From the NCBI GenBank assembly GCA_016786865.1, contig JAEUVE010000010.1, forward strand, positions 1 to 64,000: a stretch of 64,000 nt of DNA, in the 5' to 3' direction. Numbering within the stretch: the stretch's first letter is position 1; the number at the start of each line of letters is the position of its first letter. The notes beneath the pieces were generated by a model, which worked only from the letters and a program-made list of their open reading frames with translations, made no database searches and had not been told where the DNA came from. The DNA comes from Sediminibacterium sp. (GTDB taxonomy: Bacteria; Bacteroidota; Bacteroidia; Chitinophagales; Chitinophagaceae). The position numbers and the translations under genes are program-made. Shown one piece after another: positions 8,415 to 18,682 of this stretch.

Positions 8415-8994
8415 GCGCTTTCCGGTTATTTGTTAAGTGATTTATGATGAGCGTTCTATACCTGTTCAGGTTTTCAGGAAGCGGCATATGCTCCATCTTG
8501 GCAATTTCATCTATTTTACGAACTGCAATAATGTCTTCGAACCATTCCAGTTGTTCAAAAGTTGCCGCCTCATCTGCAGACATCGGACCACCCTGGAATT
8601 CCAGCGTCCTTTTACTGGCTTCAGACAAAGCATCGTGGTATGCTTTATATTTGAAACATAAATACCTTTTTGCAGGAACATGATTAGCTACCGCATCAAT
8701 GATTCTCTGAGAAAACCCGAACGACTGAAGGTAGGCTGCGCCAGTAGTTTCATGATCAATCACTCCAAAACCATCCATATCATTTTCTGCCGATGTTTCC
8801 ACACATACATGCCCAATATCGTGCAGGAAGGCAGCAATAATGACCTCATCGTCCAGCTGCTGTTCTTCTGCTATCATGGCGCTTTGCACCATATGTTCCA
8901 GCTTGGTTACCGGCTCACCAATGTATTCAGAACCACCATGAGATTCCAATAAGCCGATAATCTGGTCGGCGATAGCTTGTGGATTCATATTCAT
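8398..8994 (-). CDS. phnZ: PhnZ-type HD-domain diiron oxygenase
   Basis: 198 residues. PhnZ cleaves the C-P bond of 1-hydroxy-2-aminoethylphosphonate with a mixed-valent diiron centre, giving glycine and phosphate. The key residues of characterised PhnZ are matched: the Tyr/Glu latch Y24 and E27 in SEYIGEP, H34 in KLEHM, H58-D59 in AAFLHDIGH, then H81 and H105 (each one residue later than in PhnZ). The numbering agrees with the first ATG at 8994. It follows the phosphoesterase gene by 12 bases. The usual partner PhnY, a 2-oxoglutarate dioxygenase that makes the hydroxylated substrate, is not in this window. The substrate may arrive already hydroxylated, or PhnY may lie elsewhere. Confidence 0.87.
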   Translation of the reverse strand: MNMNPQAIADQIIGLLESHGGSEYIGEPVTKLEHMVQSAMIAEEQQLDDEVIIAAFLHDIGHVCVETSAENDMDGFGVIDHETTGAAYLQSFGFSQRIIDAVANHVPAKRYLCFKYKAYHDALSEASKRTLEFQGGPMSADEAATFEQLEWFEDIIAVRKIDEIAKMEHMPLPENLNRYRTLIINHLTNNRKAHEEQV

Positions 8995-9006
8995 AAATCG
9001 GATAGG

Positions 9007-11793
9007 TTATTTTTTGTTAGATATATTCTCCTGTTGCCTGTAATGTTCTTTGCGCATATCATCTTCATGATCCATGGCTGGTCCTTTCAGAATTTTACGC
9101 CAGTCCAGCGTTCGGTTGTATTTTTTCATTGCCTTTTCCGGATCAAAAATCCGAAGATCAGATTGCTCCAGGGTGTAAGGAGTATAATCGGGCTTATCGG
9201 TGAAGAAATCCTGCAACAGCGTAGCTGTAACATCATATTGATTTACATAAGGCACATTCAGTAAATTGTAGATGGTTTTGAGTATGGCCCCGAAATTTGC
9301 ATGTGAATGGCTTACATAGTTCTTTTTTACATAGGGGCCAGCCATCATGAGAATAGAACGGTGGGCATCTATATGATCTACTCCTCCCTGTGGATCATCC
9401 TCCGTTACAATCACCAGCATATTTTTCCAGTATTTTGTTCTGGAGAGGAAATGCAACATTCTTCCCAGTGCCAGATCATTATCGGCCATAAAAGATTGCG
9501 GGTAAGGATATCCGTCTTCCGGGCGTGGCTTTGCACCATGATCATTAGGTAACATAACAGAAATGAGCGAAGGCATTTTTTCTTTCCCGGTAATCCATTT
9601 TTGGGTGAACTCTGCTTCAAACTGATCCATCCTGAACTGATCCGGAATATTGGTATTGTATCCGGCAAAATTGTGGCTCGTATGGGGGTGTAGGGCTTTT
9701 TGCATGGGAACCATTACACCATGTGCAGCACCGGTTAACGTATCACTCCAGGTTTCCCTTACATGTGCCGTTTCATTTCCCTGTCCAAAATTGTAAAACT
9801 TCTTTTTGCTTCTTTCCAGTGCCTCCCACAAACCGCCAATCTCTGCAAAATCTTCCGGATCCATGCTTCCGGTAGAGCCGGGATGCCTTCTGCCCGGAGC
9901 CGTGGAGAATAATTTACTGGTTTTACTTACATCTGAATTGGCTTCCACCCATTCATTGGGAATCACACCCATCATCCAGTGATGGCCATGTATAGATGCA
10001 TCACTGTCGCAGTAGAAATTATCGCTGAAAGCGAACTGCTTTGCCGCTTTGATGTGATTGGGCGAAATTTTAAGCCCGGGAAATTGTTTGCGAAGCGAGT
10101 CGTTGGGTAAAGTGTACTCGCAATTTATTCCGTACCTGGCCAATGTACTGTCGCCCTTCCCTTCTTTCAATTGCCCGAATATTTCATCATAGGTCCTGTT
10201 CTCTTTGGTAACATAAACCACATATTTGATCGGGCTTTCTCTTAATCCGGGTAAAGCAGGTAATGGATTTTTAGGATCATCGGTTATTGTTTCCGACTTA
10301 AATGTATTGTTAATAGTCTGCGCCGTATATTTTTTCAACTCATCCGCATCGGGCAAACTGATCTTCTGGAAGCTGCCCAATTGTATATCTCCGATATAAG
10401 TTCCCTGCTCGGGACGAATAAAACCTGCACCACCATTCGGCCCGGCCCCAAGTCCGCGACAGGTAATCACATACAGTTCTTTTTCATCGACAGAAAGTTT
10501 TACTCTGGTCGGTCCCCAACCTGTAGGTATCAGACCCTTGGTTGTTTTAGTGGCAACATCCACCACCGCAACTGCATTGAATCCCAGCAGAGCTACATAC
10601 AGGGTCTTTTCATCTTTGCTAAGTGTAATACCAAAAGGCAGAAGCCCGCGATATTGATTAATCCTGCTGTCTGTTTTCAGCTGAATATGATCCACTATTT
10701 TATTTTGGGCATAATCAATCACAGAAATATTATCGTTGGTAGCATTGGTGATATAGGCATATTTCTTCCCCACTGCTATGGAGTTTGGGCTTGCACCTCC
10801 CACCACCTCGGCGTCCTCAATCATTTCTCCAATCAAATGGCCCGTTTTATACTTGTTGGTTACTCGATTAGAGGCCAGATCCACTGTAAAAACACTCATG
10901 GCTTCCGGCGAATTCGGATCCCCTAATCCAGGAATTTTTTTACCATCAATGGTCGTTCCTTCTATAGACGCTTTTGTACCATTTCCATATGGATGCCATG
11001 GTATCATTATGGAATCATAATTAGCGGGCGTAGCACCGCTGATCAGCGGATAACTGTACATTCCCACATTGGCCACAAATGCAGTTTGACGGTCGGGACT
11101 GAGTGCCAATCCAAATGGCTGCCTGCCAACGTTAACGGATGCAGTGATGCTCCGCAGATTCAGCGCAATCCTGACCAGTCTGAAGTTGGCCCTGTCCAAT
11201 ACCAGTAATTCATCTGAGTCTTCGTTCAATAAAAGATCCGAAGTAAAACTGTCGTTGTATTGAACACCGTTCACAGTGGTATTCAGCGAAATAGAATCAA
11301 GTTTAGTGAAGCGTTCAATATCATAAACAATCACCGCTCCATTATCTCCACCACTCAGATACACTGTTCTAGAATCCTTAGCAAAAGCCACACCCAGAAA
11401 TGATCCATTGGGCAGCGGGTTAGGAATGGTCTTTTGATAGTCGGGCACCCTGGTGCTTTTCATGGCAACAAGATCTATAATAGTGAAAACACCATTGTGA
11501 ATGGTAACGGCTTTTTTTCCATCGGGAGATATACTCATTCCAAAAGGATCGTGGCTGATGCGAATCATTTCGCCGGCAGGAGTAACAAAACGACCGCTGG
11601 GTAAAACAGAAGATCCTTTTTCGTTTACGGTTGAATATAAATTCTTACCAGGCACCTGGAGTACATTTACCTTTTTAGGCTGCGCCACTGCACTCAGGGA
11701 TACAACGGATGTAAAAACAAAGCTGCTTAAGCAGGCACTCAACGCAGTTCTCCGGGAAAAAGAAAATGAAATCATGAAATTCAAATTATACAT
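9007..11793 (-). CDS. Secreted YncE-like beta-propeller / phosphoesterase fusion protein
   Basis: About 928 residues. An N-terminal export signal contains SFSRRTALSA, a possible twin-arginine motif, and ends near SAVAQPKK. ATG 11775 is an equally good start, seven codons in. Residues of about 50-480 form repeated beta-propeller blades (SPDGKKAVTIHNG, SPDRQTAFVANVG, SKDEKTLYVALLG). Residues of about 525-890 are a phosphoesterase domain of the phospholipase C/acid phosphatase type (VVYVTKENRTYDEIFG, NHIKAAKQFAFSDNFYCD, LVIVTEDDPQGGVDHIDAHR). It is the first gene of the phosphonate operon. It may free phosphate or an aminophosphonate head group from esters or lipids outside the cytoplasm; this is inference from context. 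Confidence 0.85.
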   Translation of the reverse strand: MYNLNFMISFSFSRRTALSACLSSFVFTSVVSLSAVAQPKKVNVLQVPGKNLYSTVNEKGSSVLPSGRFVTPAGEMIRISHDPFGMSISPDGKKAVTIHNGVFTIIDLVAMKSTRVPDYQKTIPNPLPNGSFLGVAFAKDSRTVYLSGGDNGAVIVYDIERFTKLDSISLNTTVNGVQYNDSFTSDLLLNEDSDELLVLDRANFRLVRIALNLRSITASVNVGRQPFGLALSPDRQTAFVANVGMYSYPLISGATPANYDSIMIPWHPYGNGTKASIEGTTIDGKKIPGLGDPNSPEAMSVFTVDLASNRVTNKYKTGHLIGEMIEDAEVVGGASPNSIAVGKKYAYITNATNDNISVIDYAQNKIVDHIQLKTDSRINQYRGLLPFGITLSKDEKTLYVALLGFNAVAVVDVATKTTKGLIPTGWGPTRVKLSVDEKELYVITCRGLGAGPNGGAGFIRPEQGTYIGDIQLGSFQKISLPDADELKKYTAQTINNTFKSETITDDPKNPLPALPGLRESPIKYVVYVTKENRTYDEIFGQLKEGKGDSTLARYGINCEYTLPNDSLRKQFPGLKISPNHIKAAKQFAFSDNFYCDSDASIHGHHWMMGVIPNEWVEANSDVSKTSKLFSTAPGRRHPGSTGSMDPEDFAEIGGLWEALERSKKKFYNFGQGNETAHVRETWSDTLTGAAHGVMVPMQKALHPHTSHNFAGYNTNIPDQFRMDQFEAEFTQKWITGKEKMPSLISVMLPNDHGAKPRPEDGYPYPQSFMADNDLALGRMLHFLSRTKYWKNMLVIVTEDDPQGGVDHIDAHRSILMMAGPYVKKNYVSHSHANFGAILKTIYNLLNVPYVNQYDVTATLLQDFFTDKPDYTPYTLEQSDLRIFDPEKAMKKYNRTLDWRKILKGPAMDHEDDMRKEHYRQQENISNKK

Positions 11794-11874
11794 AAATGAA
11801 TTTCATAAAAATAGAGTAAGGCAGAACTCAACGATTCCGCTTATGGAAACTTAACCAAAAAGAAACATAGGCAC

Positions 11875-14307
11875 CTAAGACTCAACCGGAAGATAAATGA
11901 TAAACTCAGAACCCACTCCCACAACACTGCTGACTGTTATATCTCCACCCAAAAACTGAACCTGGGAACGCACAATGTACAGGCCCATTCCCTTGCCCTG
12001 AATATGCGGATGAAACCGTTTGTATAAGCCAAACATATAAGATCCGTATTTTTCCAGATCTACTCCCAGGCCATTGTCCCGGAAATGCAATACAAGCATA
12101 TTTCCCTGCAACTCAGACCAAATATGAATTTCCGGAGCAACTCCAGGTTTGGAAAATTTCAGTGCATTAACAATAATATTGTAAAAAATATTCAGCAAAT
12201 AGGCCTTTACGGTAAAAATTTTATGTGTTGCTGAAAAATCCTTTTGGATAATTGCCCCTTTCTGTTTAATAAGATCCTCAATCCCTGCTTCCACATCATC
12301 GTAAACAGCATTGAGGTCTACCATTTCTTTTTCTTCAAACACGGTTCTGTTTACCTGAAGGATATAGTTAATGTCTTTAATCACATTATCCAATATTTCT
12401 GCAGACTGATATATTCCCTCTAACAGGAATTGCTCTTCTTCCTTGGTTCCCGCAATTTTCAAAGCTGCATTTAAACCGAGGATATTGGATAAAGGGGCGC
12501 GTATATTATGCGATACGATATAAGAAAACTGCTCCAGATCGCGATTTCGCTGCAAAAGATCGTGCGTAATCTTTTGTTGTTCCATTTCCTCCTGCTTTCT
12601 TTTGGTAATGTCGTATGCAGAAAAGGAAATACCCAATACCAGGCCGCCATCCACTACAGGATTAACATTAATGCTGTAATGTTTTACATCCCAGTCTTTC
12701 GTATAAGAAACTTCATATTCAATAGAACGCTTCTGGGCAATTGCCTTGAAAAATGTTTTCTTTAACTCACCCATGCGTTCTGCAGCAATCAGGCTAAGCA
12801 GATTTTCTCCCTCTTTTAAAGTCACATTCAGCTGATTGGCATATCCATTCTGCATGGAGTCATTAAAGGAAATTATATTAAAAGCATTGTCTAACAGAAT
12901 ATAACCTACTTCTGTATGCCTGAATATGGTAGAAAGGTTGGCTTTTGACTGTATCAGCTCTTTGCTGGCAGCTGTTTTATCGCAATAATCGCCGATCATT
13001 TTAGCGATGGCTTCGAGCAGTTTCTTTTCCTCATCCAGAAAAGTTCCTTCAGAATGAGTTGTATGGGCAAGCCTGTAGGCAATTTCAACAAATCCAATTT
13101 TTTTCCCTATCGAAAAAATGGGAAAAGATATTGAATGAGGACTTTTCTTATAGTTCTTAGATACGTACTCTTTGTTCTGCACATTGATTTTGGCTACGCA
13201 ATCCTCTATAAACTGCCATCCCAATGGCAGGATCCTTACAATCTGGGTCATCTTTTCTTCGAAATGAAGGTGTTCACTCTGAAGAATCTGACTGGAGTTA
13301 TACAGTGTTTTGAGCTCCTTCATTCGTTCCTGCAGCAGGTAACGGGAATGCTCTTTTTCCAGCTTATGCTGAATATTATTAGCGGCAATACTAACACTGT
13401 CGGCAATCATCTCCAGGGTTTCGACCTCATGTACATCATAAGCGTCTATTCGTTCAGAATAGACGGTCAATGCCCCTGTTTTATCGTTGGCCAGGTGTAA
13501 TGGAATTACAATAGAAGATGCCACATTGTACTTTCTGGCTATTGACCACCATGGGCTGGTAGTATCTGAATGATGAAAATCATTGGTAATTACAGTACGG
13601 TGCTGCAGCAGTGCTGTACCGGTAGGGCCGTTGCGCAGCTTTTCGTCTGACAAATCAATATTAATAGCTTCTATGTACTCTACAAGCCCATACTTGGCCA
13701 GCGGATATACGTGCTGGTCAGGACTATGTTCATCCGGTTTCAACGAAACCACTGCCAGCAGATAGCCACCTTCCGTAACCAGACAATTACATACCGCATT
13801 GAAAAGCTCCTGAAGGTTAACCTGTTTGGCAATCCTGTCGCTGATCTGATTACGGAGTGTTAGTTCCCGGTTGTATTTAAGCAGTTTTTCTTCGTTCTGC
13901 TTGCTTTTGGTAATATCGGTCTGAATGGCATTGAACACCACATTTCCGTCTGCAAGAACTTTTGTTGCTCCAAAGAGATGGAACCATTTCACGGAACCAT
14001 CTGCCACAATACATTTCAGTTCCATATCCAGATTAGATAAGGTCCTGAAACAATTTCGCCTTGCTTCAAGGTATTTCTCCCTGAAATCCGCGGTAATAAT
14101 ATTGGTAATAATATCCGGATTGGCCATTACTTCCGGCTCTGAATAGCCTATTTGTCCGGTATAGGTATTGCTTACAAAGAGCAGCTTTTGTTCTTCTTCA
14201 GGCGTAGAGAGTACCTGATAAAAACCCAGTTGACCCAGGTTATTATTCAGCATGTCATAGAAGACCTGCAGGTTATTGATAAAAATATCTTCGTTATGCG
14301 ATCCCAT
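11875..14307 (-). CDS. PAS/GAF multi-sensor histidine kinase
   Basis: 810 residues, no membrane segment. Domains in order: PAS (about 20-135, ending FNAIQTDITKSK), GAF (about 150-315), a second GAF-like region (about 330-460), another PAS (about 470-580, ending SFSAYDITKRKQEE), HisKA with the phospho-acceptor H600 (YIVSHNIRAPLSN), and an ATPase domain with N-box NIFYNIIVNALKFS, G1 FRDNGLGVD and G2 GKGMGLYIV. It should be a soluble kinase that senses a cytoplasmic or diffusible signal. No response regulator is adjacent, so its partner is unknown. A -7 element TATCTTTA is present on the minus strand at 14347-14354 without a matching -33 box. Confidence 0.93.
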   Translation of the reverse strand: MGSHNEDIFINNLQVFYDMLNNNLGQLGFYQVLSTPEEEQKLLFVSNTYTGQIGYSEPEVMANPDIITNIITADFREKYLEARRNCFRTLSNLDMELKCIVADGSVKWFHLFGATKVLADGNVVFNAIQTDITKSKQNEEKLLKYNRELTLRNQISDRIAKQVNLQELFNAVCNCLVTEGGYLLAVVSLKPDEHSPDQHVYPLAKYGLVEYIEAINIDLSDEKLRNGPTGTALLQHRTVITNDFHHSDTTSPWWSIARKYNVASSIVIPLHLANDKTGALTVYSERIDAYDVHEVETLEMIADSVSIAANNIQHKLEKEHSRYLLQERMKELKTLYNSSQILQSEHLHFEEKMTQIVRILPLGWQFIEDCVAKINVQNKEYVSKNYKKSPHSISFPIFSIGKKIGFVEIAYRLAHTTHSEGTFLDEEKKLLEAIAKMIGDYCDKTAASKELIQSKANLSTIFRHTEVGYILLDNAFNIISFNDSMQNGYANQLNVTLKEGENLLSLIAAERMGELKKTFFKAIAQKRSIEYEVSYTKDWDVKHYSINVNPVVDGGLVLGISFSAYDITKRKQEEMEQQKITHDLLQRNRDLEQFSYIVSHNIRAPLSNILGLNAALKIAGTKEEEQFLLEGIYQSAEILDNVIKDINYILQVNRTVFEEKEMVDLNAVYDDVEAGIEDLIKQKGAIIQKDFSATHKIFTVKAYLLNIFYNIIVNALKFSKPGVAPEIHIWSELQGNMLVLHFRDNGLGVDLEKYGSYMFGLYKRFHPHIQGKGMGLYIVRSQVQFLGGDITVSSVVGVGSEFIIYLPVES

Positions 14308-14410
14308 GCTTCAGCTACCCCAATGATTTGATTAAATATAACAAAATAAAGATAAATTATGAGGGATAAAGCCGGTTGATGATCTATATTTATTTAAATT
14401 TTCGAAGGAT

Positions 14411-16312
14411 ATGATTTCAAAATTTCTATCGGCGTTTGTAATGATTTTATTTGGTCAAAACATCAGTGCCCAGGTAGCCATTATTCCGGAGCCTGTTTCC
14501 CTGGTTTCTAAAGCCGGCCAGTTTAAACCCGGCAATCAAATAAACATATCAGTCAATACAAATAATGCAGATGCACAAAGGATTGCAGGGATGTTACAGC
14601 GTAAATTGGCCAACACAGGACTGAACAGCTCCCTGTCTGCCGATGCCGGAACTGCAACCATCAGGCTATTGCTGAATAAAGTGCCTGATCAACAAATCCA
14701 AAAAGAAGGATACCAGCTGAAAGTTATTCCCAAACAGGGAATCAGCATTACTGCCAATGAAACAGCGGGCCTGTTTTATGGCATGCAAACATTGTTGCAG
14801 TTGTTTCCTGCTCAGGTGGAGACCGAAAACGGGCTGAAAAATACCCAGATATCCATTCCGGCAGTTGAAATCAACGACCACCCAAGGTTTGGCTGGCGGG
14901 GTTTGATGTTCGATGTATCACGTCATTTCTTTACCAAACAGGAGGTAAAAGATTTTATCGATCAGATGGTTAAATACAAATACAACCTTCTGCATCTTCA
15001 TTTAACAGACGACGAAGGATGGCGTCTGGAAATCAAGAGTCTGCCTAAACTCACTTCTGTTGGTGCATGGCGGGTTAATAAAACCGGAAACTTTGGAACC
15101 TTTTCTGTTCCGGAAGACAATGAGCCAAAAGATTATGGCGGATTTTATACCCACGAAGATATCCGGGAACTGGTTCAATATGCAAAGGACCGTTTTGTAA
15201 ATATTATGCCTGAAGTAGATATTCCGGGACATAGCCTTGCAGCAATTGCTTCTTACCCTGAATTGTCCTGTACTCCCGGCGCAGATCAATATCGTGTCCG
15301 CTCAGGAGAAAAAATCATGGAATGGCCCCCAAATGGACATTTTTACGGATTGGTAGACAATACACTCTGTCCTGCAAATGAAAAAGTGTATGATTTCATC
15401 GATAAAGTTTTTAGCGAAGTAGCCCAATTGTTTCCGTTTGAGTATATCCATATGGGTGGAGATGAAACTGCAAGGAATTTCTGGGAAAAAACACCTGCCA
15501 TCAAAGACCTGATGCAAAGAGAAAATTTAAAGAACCTGGATGAAGTACAAAGCTATTTTGTAAAACGGGTAGCCAAAATCCTGCAGAATAAAGGAAAGAA
15601 AATGATCGGGTGGGATGAAATCCTGCAAGGCGGACTGGCTCCTGATGCAACCGTTATGAGCTGGAGAGGCATGAAAGGCGGCATTGAAGCGGCCAAAGCA
15701 GGACATGAGGTGGTGATGAGCCCTTCTACCTTTGCCTATCTGGATTATATGCAGGGAGATAAAATTGCAGAACCGCCGGTTTATGCCTCCCTACGCCTCA
15801 ATAAAAGCTACCAGTTCGATCCATTGCCGGAAGGTGTAGATCCTAAATTGATCAAGGGGGGCCAGGCAAATGTCTGGACCGAACAAATATACAATACCCG
15901 TCATCTTCAGTACATGTTGTGGCCAAGAGGATTTGCCATTGCTGAGTCGGTATGGAGTCCTAAGGAGAAGAAACAATGGGATCAGTTTATCCCAAAAGTA
16001 GAAGCACATTTTAACCGACTGGATGCAGCAGGAATTAAATACTCCCGGAGCATGTATGATCCTGCTTTTGCCGCAACAAAAACAACCGGCAACCAGTGGA
16101 TGGTTACATTAAACACAGAAATCAACGGATTAACTATTCATTATAGCTTCGACAATTCTTTCCCGGATCAGTATTATCCGCGTTATACTGCTCCGGTTAC
16201 CATACCAAAAGACGCCAAAATGCTGAGGGTGGTTACCTATCGGAATGGAGTACAGGTTGGCAAGATCATCAGTATGCCGATTGAAGATTTAAAGACAAGG
16301 AAAGCGATTTAG
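14411..16312 (+). CDS. Secreted beta-N-acetylhexosaminidase, GH20
   Basis: 633 residues. A signal peptide covers about 1-20 (ends NISAQ). A GH20b-type N-terminal domain runs to about 130. The GH20 barrel follows, with RFGWRGLMFDVSRHF, the substrate strand HLHLTDDEGWR and the catalytic pair D351-E352 in HMGGDE. The last 75 residues form a chitobiase-type C-terminal domain. It removes terminal GlcNAc/GalNAc from chitin fragments, peptidoglycan or glycans by substrate-assisted catalysis. A purine-rich gaagga lies 2 bases before the ATG. Its last 24 bases overlap the convergent epimerase gene. It borders the mannan locus but is on the opposite strand and probably separate. Confidence 0.93.
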   Translation: MISKFLSAFVMILFGQNISAQVAIIPEPVSLVSKAGQFKPGNQINISVNTNNADAQRIAGMLQRKLANTGLNSSLSADAGTATIRLLLNKVPDQQIQKEGYQLKVIPKQGISITANETAGLFYGMQTLLQLFPAQVETENGLKNTQISIPAVEINDHPRFGWRGLMFDVSRHFFTKQEVKDFIDQMVKYKYNLLHLHLTDDEGWRLEIKSLPKLTSVGAWRVNKTGNFGTFSVPEDNEPKDYGGFYTHEDIRELVQYAKDRFVNIMPEVDIPGHSLAAIASYPELSCTPGADQYRVRSGEKIMEWPPNGHFYGLVDNTLCPANEKVYDFIDKVFSEVAQLFPFEYIHMGGDETARNFWEKTPAIKDLMQRENLKNLDEVQSYFVKRVAKILQNKGKKMIGWDEILQGGLAPDATVMSWRGMKGGIEAAKAGHEVVMSPSTFAYLDYMQGDKIAEPPVYASLRLNKSYQFDPLPEGVDPKLIKGGQANVWTEQIYNTRHLQYMLWPRGFAIAESVWSPKEKKQWDQFIPKVEAHFNRLDAAGIKYSRSMYDPAFAATKTTGNQWMVTLNTEINGLTIHYSFDNSFPDQYYPRYTAPVTIPKDAKMLRVVTYRNGVQVGKIISMPIEDLKTRKAI

Positions 16313-17500
16313 CAATAAGGTAATGGCACTGCTGACTTCCATGCAGGCCCTGCTGTTGTGATAGGGGCATTTCCAAAAACCGGCTTTCCCCCTGATCATT
16401 GGTGAACCGTCTTCATGGATACCCCAAAACCATTCCCCATTTTGGGGATCGCGGATGTATTTTTTGATAAAGTTCCAGCTATTGATCGAATGCCGGAGGT
16501 ATTGCTCATGACCTGTGAATCGGTAGGCATACAGGAAACCCACCATGGCTTCCGCCTGCGGCCACCAATGCTTTTCTTTGTTAAGATGATGATCGGTCTT
16601 GTTGTATTCATACCACATTCCTCCATCGGCATCTATACCCTGAAGCGCAGCGTCGGCCATTTCAACCGCATTCTCTTTAAAATAAGTAAGCATTTCGGTA
16701 TTTCCTACCGTTGCGGCAGCCTCGTACAATAGCCAGGCGGCTTCTATATCATGCCCGAAAGAAACCATGTTAGAACGCACTTCCCAGGACGATGAAAAAA
16801 ATAAATGCTGCTGATGGGTTGCGGGGTCAATAATATATTTTCGAAACAGTTTGAGTAAGGAAAAAATAGCAGAAGCCAGCTTAACATCCTTCCTGCATTT
16901 ATATAAACAAGCATAGGCTTCCAACACATGCAAATGCGTGTTCATACTTTTTGCTTCATTCAGGTCTTTTTCACTTAACCGGAGGTCTGCAATCGAACTC
17001 CAGTCTCTGGAAACAGCTTCGATGTATCCTTCATCAACAAAATCCCGGCAATGTGTTTCTATTAACTGAAACAACTCCATAGCTACCTGCAAAGCCTGCT
17101 CATCCTTCACTACCTGGTAATATTCTGCCAGGCCGTATATACAAAAGGCAATTCCGTATACCTGCTTTTTATCCTGTTGCACTTTTCCATCCACGTCTAC
17201 AGCCCAGAACATACCCCCATAAACAGGATCTTTGAAATGATGCAACAGGTACCAGTAGGCACGTTCCGACATAGTCAGCAATTGCTCATTACCAGTCTGC
17301 CGGTATGCGGCAGAAAAAGTCCAGAGTATCCTGCTGTATAAAACCAGACCGCGGGTTGCCCCGGGTTGTGCTATACCGGAATCATCCACTTCTCCATGAA
17401 ATCCGGCTGATTCCGCATCGGGTGTATGCTCCATCCACCACCCAAGAATCAACTGCAGTTCCGTTTCAATTTCTGATTGGTATTGTTTCAGCGCTTCCAC
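16289..17500 (-). CDS. AGE-family epimerase, probably mannobiose/cellobiose 2-epimerase
   Basis: 403 residues forming an (alpha/alpha)6 barrel of the N-acylglucosamine 2-epimerase superfamily. Family residues seen include [23 protein letters not shown] and [11 protein letters not shown], which carry the catalytic His residues. Such enzymes convert beta-1,4-mannobiose to mannosylglucose. That is exactly the substrate of the GH130 phosphorylase encoded just upstream, so mannobiose 2-epimerase is the best call; cellobiose 2-epimerase is the alternative. The start is a GTG at 17500, overlapping the phosphorylase stop by 13 bases, which suggests coupled translation. No signal peptide is present, so it acts in the cytoplasm. 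Confidence 0.87.
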   Translation of the reverse strand: MEALKQYQSEIETELQLILGWWMEHTPDAESAGFHGEVDDSGIAQPGATRGLVLYSRILWTFSAAYRQTGNEQLLTMSERAYWYLLHHFKDPVYGGMFWAVDVDGKVQQDKKQVYGIAFCIYGLAEYYQVVKDEQALQVAMELFQLIETHCRDFVDEGYIEAVSRDWSSIADLRLSEKDLNEAKSMNTHLHVLEAYACLYKCRKDVKLASAIFSLLKLFRKYIIDPATHQQHLFFSSSWEVRSNMVSFGHDIEAAWLLYEAAATVGNTEMLTYFKENAVEMADAALQGIDADGGMWYEYNKTDHHLNKEKHWWPQAEAMVGFLYAYRFTGHEQYLRHSINSWNFIKKYIRDPQNGEWFWGIHEDGSPMIRGKAGFWKCPYHNSRACMEVSSAITLLLNRFPCL

Positions 17501-18660
17501 TTACGGTTTTTTTCAATGAGTTGATTAATCCGCTGTACAGATGCTGCAGACCTGAAGCCATCTTCGGGAGTGTTCATCACGTAATCCAACAACTGCTCCA
17601 GTGTTGTTTTGGCAACATGCATCCTGGTATCCGAAGATGCATAGTAAATATAGACCGCTCCATCCGAATCAGCGATCCAGCCGTTAGAGAACAAAACATT
17701 GGATACATCTCCCACACGTTCTTCACCCTCGGGCGCCATAAAATAACCCGCTGGTTTATGAATCACGCGGGTTATATCCTGAAGGTCTGTCATAAACAGA
17801 TACAAAACATACCGCAACCCAGCAGCCGTGTTTCGCACACCGTGCGCAAGATGCAACCAGCCCGCCTTTGTTTTAATGGGCGCGGGACCAAGGCCGTTTT
17901 TCAATTCATAAACGGTATGGTATATCTTTCTGTCGATCAGCAGCTCTTCTGCAATAACCGCCCGGGTAATATCGGCGGCAAGTCCCAGCCCTATTCCACC
18001 TCCGGCGTCTATAAAACCATCCTGAGGCCTGGTATAAAAAGCATATTTCCCATGTACAAATTCAGGATGCAACACTACATTTCTCTGCTGTGCGGAAGGG
18101 GTTTTCAAATCGGGCAAACGCTCCCAGGATTCCAGGTCCCGGGTTCTTGCTATTCCGCACTGGGCAATGGCCGAAGACTGATCGGACGCAGGCATACCGG
18201 GCGCTTTTCTTTCCGTACAAAATAAACCATAAATCCAGCCATCTTCGTGATGCACCAGTCTGATATCATAAATATTTGTATCAGGCTCATCTGTTTCAGG
18301 CATCTGTACTGGGGTATCCCAAAACCTGAAACGATCTGTACCGCTCTCGCTTTCTGCTATGGCAAAAAATGATTTCCGGTCTACTCCCTCCACTCTTGCC
18401 ATCAGCAAATACTTATCATTCCATTTTATAGCGCCTGCATTCAGCACAGCATTGATCCCAAAACGCTCCATCAAAAATGGGTTGCTCCGGTAATCGAAAT
18501 CGTAGCGCCAATCCAGTGGCACATGCGCAGCAGTAAGTACAGGATATTGATACCGATGATAAACTCCATTTGTCATTTCAACCGGATGATTGGCTCTTTC
18601 AATGAGCATCTCCTGCTCCTTCCTCATTTTTGACAACTGTTGGTCAAACACTTTATTCAT
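17488..18660 (-). CDS. 4-O-beta-D-mannosyl-D-glucose phosphorylase, GH130
   Basis: 390 residues. The sequence follows the known Bacteroides mannosylglucose phosphorylase through most of its length: [41 protein letters not shown], and [19 protein letters not shown] with the putative catalytic Asp. It splits mannosyl-glucose with phosphate into mannose 1-phosphate and glucose in the cytoplasm. Together with the adjoining 2-epimerase it completes the known intracellular route for beta-1,4-mannobiose. The gene lies 22 bases downstream of the symporter gene, in the same operon. Confidence 0.92.
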   Translation of the reverse strand: MNKVFDQQLSKMRKEQEMLIERANHPVEMTNGVYHRYQYPVLTAAHVPLDWRYDFDYRSNPFLMERFGINAVLNAGAIKWNDKYLLMARVEGVDRKSFFAIAESESGTDRFRFWDTPVQMPETDEPDTNIYDIRLVHHEDGWIYGLFCTERKAPGMPASDQSSAIAQCGIARTRDLESWERLPDLKTPSAQQRNVVLHPEFVHGKYAFYTRPQDGFIDAGGGIGLGLAADITRAVIAEELLIDRKIYHTVYELKNGLGPAPIKTKAGWLHLAHGVRNTAAGLRYVLYLFMTDLQDITRVIHKPAGYFMAPEGEERVGDVSNVLFSNGWIADSDGAVYIYYASSDTRMHVAKTTLEQLLDYVMNTPEDGFRSAASVQRINQLIEKNRKWKR

Positions 18661-18682
18661 ACTTCTTATTAAAAATTAAAAA

